Origin: Carnegiea gigantea
Taxonomy: Eukaryota > Streptophyta > Magnoliopsida > Caryophyllales > Cactaceae
Direction of reading: 5' to 3'
NCBI GenBank assembly: GCA_029747015.1
Contig: JAKOGI010000359.1
Location: forward strand, 196,001 to 260,000
Length of the DNA stretch: 64,000 nt
Shown here: positions 12,401 through 22,223 of the stretch, one piece after another
Layout of the letters: the number at the start of each line of letters is the position of its first letter
Position numbering within the stretch: the first letter of the stretch is position 1
Position numbers and translations under genes: made by a program
The notes under the pieces: generated by a model
The model's database searches: none
What the model was told of the DNA's origin: nothing
Seen by the model: the letters and a program-made list of their open reading frames with translations, nothing else

Positions 12401-13036
12401 GTCCTTGCCAACACCAGCCGGCCCTCGTCCGCCTGTGATCGGCGTCTGGCCGCACCACCGTGCCCACTCGCTCGACCGCTCTCACTCGCTGACTCTCTCT
12501 CTCTGTCTGGCTCGGGTCTGGTCGCGACCGGGGTGGGGAACGGCTGGCGAGCGTCGGCCGGTCACCGGCAGCCTCGCCAGTGCCTCCCTCGCCTCTCTCT
12601 CTTGGCGTGTATAAGGGTGTGGCACGGGGCAGGGGTCGGGAACCCCCCCTCTCGCGATTCTTCTCCCCCTCGCAGAGAAGGGGCTTCGGCCCCTTTAATT
12701 AATTTTGATTTTATTTATTTTTTTTCTTTTGTTCTTGCTACTAACTGATAATAACACCAGCCCACTGTACCATAAATCCAATTTTCCAATCTCCAAACCT
12801 TAAGCTGTAACCATTAATATAATCATCGGTCAATTATTAGCTTTTTGATTATATTAAGGTTTGATTCAATAAATTACAGGATGATTCCCAAGGTTCGACA
12901 TTCTAGTCGTACTTGAGAACCTGCTCATTCCTTTCAATAAAATCCGCACTCCGGCAGACTTCATCGATATTAGTTCAATTTATAACGATATAAATCTGCT
13001 TAACGAAAGGGGTAACAAAAAATCTCGGGTGTTACA
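9408..13036 (-). mobile_element. Solo LTR M (3.6 kb), probably minus orientation
   Basis: This 3,629-bp insert has perfect 10-bp inverted ends, TGTAACACCC and GGGTGTTACA, and a 5-bp duplication. There is no protein domain, PBS or polypurine tract, so it fits a solo LTR left by recombination. The minus orientation is inferred: the minus strand has a GC- and CT-rich leader-like zone (12240-12690) and a plausible R-U5 end near 9408-9900. A 42-bp tandem array lies at 10677-10975. It differs from all other LTRs in the window, so it marks another family. Short ORFs in it look spurious. Confidence 0.85.
10677..10975. repeat. Tandem array, about 42-bp unit, seven copies
   Basis: The unit contains CTGCCTATTGGCAG followed by AGCTATGAAAACATTGAGC. 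Copies differ by a few bases, with one short unit near 10931. More diverged units extend the array left to about 10545. Each full unit holds a CTGCC-TATT-GGCAG hairpin. Open frames across it, such as 10795-11022, are by-products of the repeat. Confidence 0.9.
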
Positions 13037-13737
13037 CAGGGCATAGTCCTCTAGTTGCCTGTGCGGCTTCAGGTCAGACCCCGATCGGCTTGGCAGGTGT
13101 ACACCTATCTTCATATCGTAACAGTTGTCAGGGGTTCACTATCAGATAATAATTGACAACACAGTTTCATATTTATCTCATTCAATGTGTTTAATTAAAA
13201 ATGAATTACAATACTGGCCCAACCAGTTTTTTTCCATGAATGTTTAACAATATAGGAATGTATGTACTGAGTTTCGGCTCACATTTCGAAATATTTTCAT
13301 ATTTTGTTTTAGAAAAGTGTTTAGTGAATTACCCTCAGGCGGGCAGGATGGCTGAGGATGATAAATGAGCCGGGAGGTCTATATGGAGTGGTGGTGTATT
13401 TTCATTGGGATGTTTATAACACCATGTTGTGATACATTTTGTTGTAAAAACTGTATATTTTATCAGAATTCTATATTTTGGTGTAATCCTTGAGATGTTT
13501 TAAATGGTTTTGATGTTAGAACAATTTCTATATTTATCTAAATCACCTGATGGGTTGTGATGGTGTGAATGCCTTTCATGGTAAACATTGATTATTATGG
13601 ATAAGTTTATCACGTACAAGCAAAGCCTTATCCTTGTTGGACAACGGTAATACCTAATCATTTGGCTTATCATTTCTGATCAGGGAGATTAATGAAAGAA
13701 ATACAAACAGTGATTTACTTACATTTGGGGCGTTACA

Positions 13738-13948
13738 GATTTGGTATCGGAGCTAGGTTGAGATTTTTTTTTGTGGAATGTGGAGTTTAGAAATAAGAGG
13801 GTGAGAATGCTTGGTAATGAGGACCATTGTATACTACTAGCATGATATTAGAAGTGTAGTAACGATATTAGAAATGTAGGTCACTTATATTTGCATGTTC
13901 CTTGATTATCGTTATGTATGCCTCTTATATATGTCTTTTCTTTGCCAG
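13738..13948 (+). other. PBS and leader of element B, ending in acceptor-like site
   Basis: TGGTATCGGAGC at 13742-13753 is the initiator tRNA-Met primer site with one change from TGGTATCAGAGC. The leader ends in CTTTTCTTTGCCAG immediately before the ATG at 13949, which resembles a plant 3' splice site. Confidence 0.85.
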
Positions 13949-14717
13949 ATGGACCCTTACGGTGTTAATATGATGTTGGGTGCATCTATGGCTGCTTACA
14001 TCACGCTACTGCATGCTAGTATAAAGGCTCACATACTGGACCCTTTTTCTGAGTTTCACAGTATTACAGTTCGTGCACATAGACTGCTCTGGTTCTTACC
14101 CATAATTTATCTGTGGTGGAGTTTAGGCTCCGTTGTCATCACTATATGGTAATAGGAAACCTAGGTTGGGACGGGCCTAGGTTTCAAGCCCAATGGGCTT
14201 GGACTACTATCGTTACAGAGTTGTTATTGAGGGATGAGTTTGAGCAGAGAGGGATTACCATGGAGACTCCACAGCATGTGTTTTCATTAGATTAGGCACA
14301 TCACCCCCCTGCAGCCCTAGCACCAGTACAAGGACCACCTTCCCACCCGTACCAGGTACCCCACTGATGTTTGACAGTCCTGGGGACGCTCATCTGGTGA
14401 TAGACCTCCTGGATACACCAGAGATAGTGGTGGTTAGTTCTGAGGACGAGGGCCATCAGGAGGAGGAGGATTAGGACATTGATGAGGTAATGGCAGAGCA
14501 GCAGTGGGATCAAGAGATTGATAAGATGATAGTGGAGAAATATGTTGAGTAGGAGGTTGGTGATGCCGAGTCAGAGGCATCGCCTAGCAGCTTCGATTCA
14601 GGTGAAGAGCCTGATGATGAGTCCGACTTGGATTATGATCCATCTAAGGATCGTTCGGTGGTTCTATGGGTTGGTGTTATTAGTTTTCTTTTTGAGCCCT
14701 ATTTGTTTATAGCCTAG
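13949..14717 (+). pseudogene. Extra ORF upstream of gag, element B copy
   Basis: It begins MDPYGVNMMLGASMAAYITLL, with FSEFHSITVRAHRLLWF near residue 36. After a frameshift near 14110 it continues FRLRCHHYMVIGNLGWDGPRF and FEQRGITMETPQHV near 14230-14280. Further frameshifts lead into a proline-rich part and an acidic tail with EDEGHQEEEE-like sequence and FDSGEEPDDESDLDYD near 14600. The shared stop is changed to TCG here, so reading runs on to 14717. No known family is recognised. Homologues are at 31625, 56691 and 5071 (minus). Confidence 0.75.
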
Positions 14718-15091
14718 TCGATTTGGATGGTTGTATTTTGTGCAGGATATGACATTGTATATAGTGAGTTAGATCCTCTTTGATCGTGATGACTTGGTTC
14801 ATGTTTCTTTTTGGTCATGTGGCGGACCTAGTGTCTAGGGGATAATCAGTGTTTGGGGTTGAGTTAGGAGTCAAAACTGACTTTGCCTAGTCAGTTAGAT
14901 GTAATATGTTTTGTTGATCATGTGTATAAATAGGCAGTTATGTATGTAAATAAGTAGTTATGATGATATAGTGAAGCTTTGGGTTTGTTTTCAATAGTCT
15001 TTGAGTTATATTAAATGTATTTGTTGGGCATGCTAATCTTATATGTTTGGGCATTCTAGTGATTGAATTATTTTATCAATGTATGATCAGG
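14718..15091 (+). other. Spacer between extra ORF and gag, element B
   Basis: This noncoding spacer contains the TATA-like box TGTGTATAAATAGGCAG at 14921-14937, 155 bp before gag. It is homologous to the spacers in A, D and J. Confidence 0.6.
14921..14937 (+). promoter_or_regulatory. Conserved TATA-like box upstream of gag, element B
   Basis: TGTGTATAAATAGGCAG; the same position and nearly the same sequence occur in A, D and J. A role in gag transcription is inference. Confidence 0.4.
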
Positions 15092-15950
15092 ATGTCCGAA
15101 TCAGTGCCCAACAATGCAAAGATTCATATAGAGGAAGTCTCGGATCATGGCCAGGGATCAGGTGATCAAGCCTCCCATCATGTGCCACCAAATTTTGGCT
15201 AAATGCCACCGATTCCTTCTGAGTTAGCTAACAACATTGGGGACCCGAACTACTGGCTGGCTCTAGTAGCTAAATTGATGAAGCGGATTCCCCAAGTACC
15301 TATTGAAACCCCTCCTAAAGAGGATAAAATTAGCGGATAGGACAGCACGATGCAACCCTAAAGTTTATGATGGAACTTATGATCTAGTAGTATTGGAGGA
15401 ATGGATAAGGGGAATGGAGAAAATCTTTACAGTGGTAGAAGTGCCAGAAGAAATTATTTGACCGGTGAAGCTGATATTTGGTGGAATACTATTAAGGATA
15501 AGCTCGTAGGGCCTGAATTCACATGGAATAAATTCCTGAGTGAGTTGAAGGCAAAATTCTACCCAGTTGTGGTCCAAAGGCAAAAGGAGAAAGAGTTTAT
15601 AGAGCTGAAGATGAGTGGCAGATAACTGTTATGCAGTGGGCCAATAAGTTCACAGAATTATCTAGGTTTATTCCTGAGTTTGTATCATCTGAAAGGTTGA
15701 AGATAAGAAGGTTTGAAGAGGGTTTGGCCTTCTATATTCGGAATCAGTTAGCTGGGCAACCAATTCTGACTTATCATGAACTATATGAGTGAGTGGCTGA
15801 AGTGGAACGAGTAAAGACAGAGTTGAGAGCACTGAATCCAATCAACCAAAAGAGAAAGGGGTTTGAGCGAGGAACTCCGAGTGAGAGTCTGAACCAGAAG
15901 AAACCTACTCCTGCTCCCCCCAAGAGCCATCCTGCAGGCTCAACAGCACC
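15092..15950 (+). pseudogene. gag of element B
   Basis: The start MSESVPNNAK is at 15092, then VSDHGQGSGDQASHHVPPNFG and a TAA in place of CAA (Gln). The GDPNYWLAL block is near 15240. A one-base insertion near 15335 shifts the frame. DIWWNTIKDKLVGPEFTW (about 15475-15530) is the retrotransposon-gag signature. A small deletion near 15620 and a TGA near 15790 follow. Unlike A and D, this copy has CCC rather than TAA at codon 6. Confidence 0.9.
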
Positions 15951-16734
15951 CTGTGCGAAATGCGGCAGAACAAATCACGCCACCCTTGAATGCCGAGTAG
16001 GAACTAATAAGTGCATGCGGTGTGGAAGCCCTGAACACCTGATTGCTGCATGCCCCGGAAGAATGAAGGCTGTAGACAAAGCTACAGCAAAACCCTTGGC
16101 CCCACCTTACCAAGGAGCCCCACCACTAAGGCTTGTAGTAGTAGAAAGGGCGTATGTAATGAGCAAGAAGGAAGTTACCACTTTTGGTATGGTAGTCACT
16201 GGAACTCTCTTTTTAAATTCAAAGCCATTTTGTGTATTATTTGACTCAGGTGCTATTCATTCATTTATATCCACCCGATCTGCCATGCACTTGAACCTGG
16301 AAGACAGAAGGACGGAAACCAATTATAGGATCAAGCTACCCAATGATTGTGCAATTGAATGCCCAATCTCCGATAGACTTGTTCCCATTACCATTAGTGG
16401 AAACACCTTCTTTGTGGATTTGATTTAATTTGATTTGTCTGATTTTGACATCATTCTGGGAATGAATTGGTTGCACATCTATGGAGCTAAGGTTGACAGT
16501 GAGGATCTTAAGGTTATTTTGAAAGATGAAAAAGGAAAAGAAGTATTCTTCTATGGGCAGAGAGAGGAAAAATCCTATCCCTTGATTTCTGCTATGGAAG
16601 CAAGTAAGCTATTATGTCAAGGGTGTATGGGATATTGGTGTTATGCTATTGACACCCAAGCAAAAGAAGAAAAAGCTGGAAATATTCCTGTAGTCTATGA
16701 GTTTGAGGATGTTTTCCCTGAAGAGTTACAATGA
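15793..16734 (+). pseudogene. Zinc knuckles and aspartic protease of element B
   Basis: This is the best-preserved Gag-Pro segment. A basic linker leads to two intact CCHC knuckles, CAKCGRTNHATLEC and CMRCGSPEHLIAAC, at about 15952-16056. A proline-rich linker and the protease active site FCVLFDSGAIHSFIST (near 16222-16269, catalytic DSG intact) follow. A TAA at 16426 breaks the frame, after which FDIILGMNW (about 16444-16470) completes the protease fold. The segment ends at [11 protein letters not shown] followed by TGA. Confidence 0.92.
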
Positions 16735-17640
16735 TTACCCCCAGAGAGGGAAATTGATTTTGGAATTGAATTAGTCCCTATTATCTAACCCATTTCTAAA
16801 TTCCCATATAGTATGGCCCCAACTGAGCTTAAGGAACTGAAGCTTTAATTAGATGAGCTATTGTAAAAGGGCTTTATTAGGCCAATTGTGTCACTATGGG
16901 GTGCCCCAGTGTTGTTCGTAAAGAAAAAGGATGGATTTTAAGGATGTATATTGACTACAGGAAACTGAACAAGATCACCATCAAAAATAAATATCGCTTA
17001 CTGCGAATCGATGACTTGTTTGATCAATTACAAGGGGCAGGAGTCTTCTCTAAGATTGATTTGAGGTCAGGGTAGTACCAACTTAGGATTAAAACTGTAG
17101 ACAGTCCCAAGACTGCATTTAGAACTAGGTATGGTCACTATGAGTTTACAGTGGTGCCATTTGGTCTCACCAATGCTCCCGCAGCCTTCATGCATCTTAT
17201 GAACAAAGTCTTCAGACCCTACCTTGACAAATTTATGGTGGTGTTCATAGATGACATCCTTATCTATTCTGAGGACAAAGATGAACATGCTGATCATTTG
17301 AGGATGGAGTTATAAACACTGAGAGAGCATCAACTTTATGGCAAATTAAAGAAGTGTGAGTTTTGGTTGGAAGAAGTGGTGTTCTTAGAACATGTAGTTG
17401 TAAAAGAAGGAATCAAAGTTGACCCCCAGAAGGTGAAGGTAATCACGGAATGGTCAAGGCCTATTAACATCACTGAGATTAGAAGCTTTCTGCGTATAGC
17501 AGGTTACTATCAAAGGTTCGTCAAGGACTTTTCAAAAATAGCTTCACCCCTGACCAATCTGCTGAAGAAAGTGAACAAGTTTGAGTGGACCGAAAAATAT
17601 AAGAAAGCTTCTTAAGAGCTAAGGCAGCGACTAACTACTG
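16735..17640 (+). pseudogene. Reverse transcriptase of element B
   Basis: RT starts after a TGA at the protease boundary. Recognisable blocks are [19 protein letters not shown] (about 16900-16936), a frameshift, [12 protein letters not shown] (about 17149-17185), catalytic FIDD in [11 protein letters not shown] (about 17240-17275), then GIKVDPQKV and [19 protein letters not shown]. At least five stops are present, several of the CAA/CAG-to-TAA/TAG type. The FIDD box itself is intact. Confidence 0.9.
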
Positions 17641-18020
17641 CCCCAATCCTAACATTATCAATGGAAGGTAAGGAGTACACCATTTATGGTGATGCTTCAA
17701 AGAACGGATTGGGGTGGGTTCTGATGCAGGAAGATAAGGTAGTAGCTTTATCCTCTCAACAGTTCAAGCCCTATGAGAAAAACTATTCTACCCATGACCT
17801 GGAGTTAGCAGCCGTGGTCTTTATGCTGAAAATTTGGAGACATTACTCCTATGGAGTACCATGCAAGACTTATATTGACCGTCAAAGTTTAAAGTATATC
17901 TCCACCTAGAAGGAGCTCAACTTAAGGCAAAGGCATTAGCTTGAGCTACTTAAGGATTATGATTTGTAAATTCAATATCATCCAGGAAAAGCAAATGTTG
18001 TAGCAGATGGCCTGAGTAAG
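17641..18020 (+). pseudogene. RNase H domain of element B
   Basis: The open stretch 17661-17909 encodes [14 protein letters not shown] with the first catalytic Asp, [18 protein letters not shown] with the Glu, and [11 protein letters not shown] where TDHQSLKY is usual. The domain ends with ADGLS near 18005-18020, before the integrase. A TAG near 17907 breaks it. Confidence 0.88.
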
Positions 18021-19634
18021 ATAGTGCAACATAGCTCAAATGCTGTGGTGAATACTCAGTTGAGTCTCTTGAAAGAACTTGAGGACTTGGGAGTTCAACT
18101 AGTGTCTCATAGGCAAGCACATGTTCAATTATCAACACTTATTTTACAGCCTTCCATAGTGGAGGAAATTCAAGTGAGCCAAGAAAGTGATCTTGAACTC
18201 CAAAGAATAAAGCAAAATTTAGAGAAAGGAAAGTCTCTTGGGTTTGTAGTACATGAGAATGGAACCCTGCGATTCCAGAAAGCCTATGTGTGCCTCAAAA
18301 TGAGGAATTAAGGAAACAAATTCTAAAGGAGGCTCACAATACTCGCTACTCAGTGCATCCAGGAGGCACCAAGATGTACAGAGATTTAAGGCAATATTTC
18401 TGGTGGAATAATATGAAAAGGAGGTTGCAAAACATGTAGACAATTGTCTAACTTGCCAGAATGTCAAAGTAGAGCATCAGTGTCCTGTGGGTGAATTGCG
18501 ACACCTAGAAATTCCCACTTGGAAGTGGGATTCGATCTCAATGGAATTTGTTATGGGTTACCCCTTTCTGCCTCGAAGAAGAATGCTATCTGGGATATAG
18601 TCAATTGGCTTACCAAGTTAGCCCATTTTCTGCCAATTGAAGATACCTGGGGAGTTGAAAAACTAGCCCAGTTGCATGTTAAAGAGATAGTCGCCCAGTT
18701 GTATGTTAAAGAGATAGTCCAACTACACGCAATCCCATTAGATATAGTATCAGATAGGGATCAAATATTCCAAGCTCGTTTTTGGCAAGCACTTAAAAAG
18801 GCTTTTGGGACCAAATTAAACTTTAGCAGCTCTTATCACCCTGAGACAGATGGGCAAACTGAAAGAGTGAATTAAATTTTAGAGGACATGTTAAGAGCTT
18901 GTGTTATAGAGTTCCAGAGGAAGTGGGAAGACGATTTACCATTGGTGGAGTTTTCTTATAACAATAGCTACCAGTCCACCATGAGAATGGCCCCGTTTGA
19001 GGCTTTATGTGAAAGAAAATGTAGAACCCCATTGTGCTGGAGCGACTTGGATGAAGCATTGATTGTAGGCCCTGAAATGATCCAGGAAACTGTGGAAACA
19101 ATAAGAAAGATTAGCGAGCACATTAAGGTTGCCCATAGTCATCAAAAGAGTTATGCGGGCAAGAGAAGGAGGCCTTTGGAGTTTCAAATACGTGATAAAG
19201 TTTTTCTGAAAGTATCACGAACTAAGGGTATCAAGAGGTTTGGTGTACGAGGCAAATTGAGTCCACGATATATTGGACCATATGAAATCATTGAAAAGTT
19301 GAATCCTGTAGCTTATCGTCTGGATCTGCCGGTAGAACTAGAACACGTGCAAAATGTGTTTCACATCTCTCAGCTTAGAAAGTATGCCCCAGATCCAAAC
19401 CACGCCATTATATCTGAACTTATTGAAATCACTGCGGATTTAGTATATGAAGAGCAACCAATTCAAATATTAGATTGCAAGATTAAGCAGTTGCACAATA
19501 AGCAGATACCCCTAGTCAAAATGCTATGGTCAAATCATATCTCTCAAGAAGCTACTTGGGAGACTGAAGAGGAAATGAAAGTCAAATATCCACAATTATT
19601 TGAAGTAATTTTGCATTACATGGAAAAGTCATAA
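18021..19634 (+). pseudogene. Integrase with GPY/F region and chromodomain, element B
   Basis: The HHCC part is at about 18330-18460 (AHNTRYSVHP...CLTCQ). In the DDE core, the first Asp is replaced by Glu (MEF near 18541), SDRD is present near 18750, and HPETDGQTERVN carries the catalytic Glu near 18840-18875. A 27-bp tandem duplication lies at 18666-18719. The uninterrupted 248-codon stretch 18888-19634 holds the linker, the GPY/F region (RYIGPYEIIEKLNPVAYRLD), FHISQLRKY, and a C-terminal chromodomain with IPLVKMLW and ATWETEEEMKVKYPQLF. Chromodomains tether integration to chromatin marks; here its aromatic positions are only partly kept, as in group II types. Confidence 0.92.
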
Positions 19635-19655
19635 GTTTCCAGGGTGAAACTCTTT

Positions 19656-19667
19656 AAGGGAGGAAGG
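19656..19667 (+). promoter_or_regulatory. Polypurine tract of element B
   Basis: AAGGGAGGAAGG lies one base before the 3' LTR and would prime second-strand synthesis. Confidence 0.85.
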
Positions 19668-19668
19668 C

Positions 19669-22218
19669 TGTAATAGCCCAACCTTAAAATTATTTAATTA
19701 TGTTTATTTATGTAATTACCTCATGTTCATAATTATTTTTTCTCATATTCATTTATTTCGTTTATTCACCCTGATGGAAAATTTTTATTTGGGCCCTCAC
19801 TTGGCAATTCGAATTTTAATTGTTTATTTAATTGATTAATAAAAATTTTGGAAGAATTGATAGTACGCCCTAACAAGTTTAATCTAAGTAATTTATTTTA
19901 TTTTTCGTAACATTACAAAGATTTTATTTTTAGTTTCGTAAAAACATTATCGTTACAGGGCGTTTTATTCCTGAACCCAACTTATTTCGACCGTCTTGAA
20001 GCCCAACAAGTTTGCCTATTACCCTAACTAGTTACCATGATTAAGCTTAACCATGGTTAGTCCAAAAAAAATATCATTCTCTAGTTAAAAACTCAGCCAA
20101 ATGAGTTGATTAATCAAAAACCACACAATTTAATCCAAAACACTTTCTCTCTCTCGTTTCTCTCTCCTCACAGCAGCAGCAGATCCAGCTAGTTCTAGCT
20201 GATTTTCGGCCATTTTTTTGGCCAGCTCCGGTGATCTCCAATCCCCCAACATCCTAATACCTCTAGCTATCATCCTCGATCATCAAAGCCATTAAACCTC
20301 ATCTCCATCTCTACTTATTTTCAATCAAAGTGAGTGATCTTGAAACTTGATCTTATTGGTTTTGCTTTTTATTTCTGCTTTGATTCTTGTTTTGATATTT
20401 GTGATTTTTGGTCATATTATTTTGATAAGAAATAAGAGTTATTTTGGTGTTGATTATGGTGGAGTTGAGGTTGGATCATGCTAAGGTTAGGGTTGATGTT
20501 AATCATGCAAGCTTGATGTTAAAGTGCTGGATTTGATTGTTTTATCTTTAATTTGGTCATCTTCTAATCTATTGGTGTTTATGATGATGTTTTTGGTGAT
20601 TTCAAATGAGTTACAGGGAGTCCAAGTTGGCCATGAACTAGGGTTTTCACAAATAATGCGTGGTTTGGATTAATCTAACTTTAAGCTTGGTTTATGTGTG
20701 TATTTGATTGAAAAGTGATCTCTACTGGATATGATTATGAAGTGAATTTGAGTGTGGTGATCTTGTATGCTATTGGGATGGACCAAATCTTGTATACATG
20801 CTTTTAAGGAATGGTTTAAGTTGAGGATTTCTGCAAAAAAGAGAGGGAAAACTAAAACAGTGAGGGCTGAAAATTTTAAAAAAATAGGACAGAGTTCATG
20901 ATTAAACTGGTAATGATCAGCCCATTGAAAAATTATGCTTTTTAGTAGGTAGATAGTTCAGTGTGTTAGCTTTAAAATACCTTTTGAATCGCCTTAATCT
21001 GAGGCCTGTGGAAAAAATTATGGCCGTTTTACCAAAACTGTGCAAAATGGACCAAAACTGACATGCTTGTGTTCTAACCTCATTTTAGGAATTTTATTGT
21101 GGGAATCAAGCTTGGTTTCTAAATAAAAGACTTTTGGACTTCCCAAGCTTTCTATATTGGGGTTTTGAGTCTCAATCAGAGGTCAGATGATTAATTTAAG
21201 TCATTCTTTCTAAGCCTCTATTATGCTTTTACGTTTCTTCTACCAAATTATTAGCTATGAAATAAATATTTTTGCTAACCGTATGTTCCTACAATGAGAA
21301 TTTTGTATAGAATAATGGCCTAATCTATCATTCCTTCCACTTTTGTGCATAATATTATTCAGTGAGCTTACATTAAAAAATCCCAAGTACGTTCATTGTC
21401 TGTATCTTCAGAAGTCAGCACGTATTTATCAAAATTATAAAGTTTTGGTAAGTACATTAATAAATCAGTTTAATCAGTGATTTGTCACATAATTAGTGAC
21501 CCCATCAGTTATCAGTTATAGGGTATATCCCTTAGTTACCCGCGTGACTTTAGGTCAGGCCTCGATCGGCTTGGCAGGTGCACAACTATCTTCAGATCGT
21601 AATAGTTACTAGATGTTCTCTACCAGATAATAATTGATAACACAGTTTCATATTTATCTCATTCCCTATGTTTAATTAAAAATGAATTGCAATATGGGCC
21701 CAACCAATTTTTCTTTCATGAATGTTTAACAATACAGGAATGCATGTATTGAGCTTCGGCTCACATTTCGAAATGTTTTCATGTTTTATTTTAGGAAATT
21801 GTTTAGTGAATCGCCCTAAGGCGCGTAGGACGACTGAAGATGATAAGTAAGCCGGGAAGTCTATATGGAGTGGTGGTGTATTTTCGTTGGAATGTTTATA
21901 ACACCGTGTTATGATATATTTTGGTGTGAAAACTGTATATTTTATCAGAATTCTATATTTTGGTGTAATTCTTGAGATGTTTGAATGGTTTTCATGTTAG
22001 AACAATTTCTATATTTATCTAAATGACATGATGGGTTGTGATGGTGTGAATGCCTTTGATGGTAAACATTGATTATTATGGATAAGTTTATCATGTACAA
22101 GCAAAGCCTTGCCCTTGTTAGACGGCGGTAATGCCTAATCATTTGGGTTATCATTTCTGATTGGCGAAACTAATGAAAGAAATACAAACAGTGATTTACG
22201 TACATTTGGGGCGTTACA
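19669..22218 (+). repeat. 3' LTR of element B
   Basis: This 2,550-bp LTR begins TGTAATAGCCC and ends GGGGCGTTACA. It contains AACCATGGTT (20049-20058), the donor-like GTGAGT (20330-20335), the GAGCTTCGGCTC hairpin (21751-21762), and the intact target site of solo LTR M. It differs visibly from the 5' LTR, which suggests an old insertion. Confidence 0.93.
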
Positions 22219-22223
22219 CTACC

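Larger units (their letters stand above)
7563..13737 (+). repeat. 5' LTR of element B, split by solo LTR M
   Basis: It starts TATAATAGCCC (TGTAATAGCCC in the 3' copy) and ends GGGGCGTTACA. Removing the 9408-13036 insert and one duplication leaves about 2,541 bp, against 2,550 bp for the 3' LTR. It contains AACCATGGTT (7939-7948), a CT-rich stretch near 8030-8060, GTGAGT at 8220-8225, and AGGTGTACACCT (13095-13106). Confidence 0.92.
7563..22218 (+). mobile_element. Element B: full-length Ty3/gypsy chromovirus with extra 5' ORF
   Basis: This is a complete element with two LTRs, PBS, extra ORF, gag, protease, RT, RNase H, integrase with chromodomain, and polypurine tract. Without the nested solo LTR it is about 11.0 kb. 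It is inserted in the integrase of element C with a CTATC/CTACC target duplication. Many in-frame stops and some frameshifts make it non-autonomous now. The chromodomain has the IPLVK and ATWETEEEM pattern that I associate with Tekay/Del elements. Confidence 0.93.

Noticed and set aside
12405..12748. GC-rich overlapping ORFs that look gene-like
   Set aside because: They lie in the leader-like zone of a solo LTR, on the opposite strand to its inferred transcription, with low-complexity Ser/Arg composition.
9408..13036. Insert considered as a TIR DNA transposon because of its 10-bp inverted ends
   Set aside because: The TG...CA ends, 5-bp duplication and LTR-like internal layout fit a solo LTR better; no transposase is present.
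13949..14717. Extra ORF considered as an envelope-like gene
   Set aside because: No signal peptide, membrane segment or glycosylation-rich ectodomain is visible, and it lies 5' of gag rather than 3' of pol.
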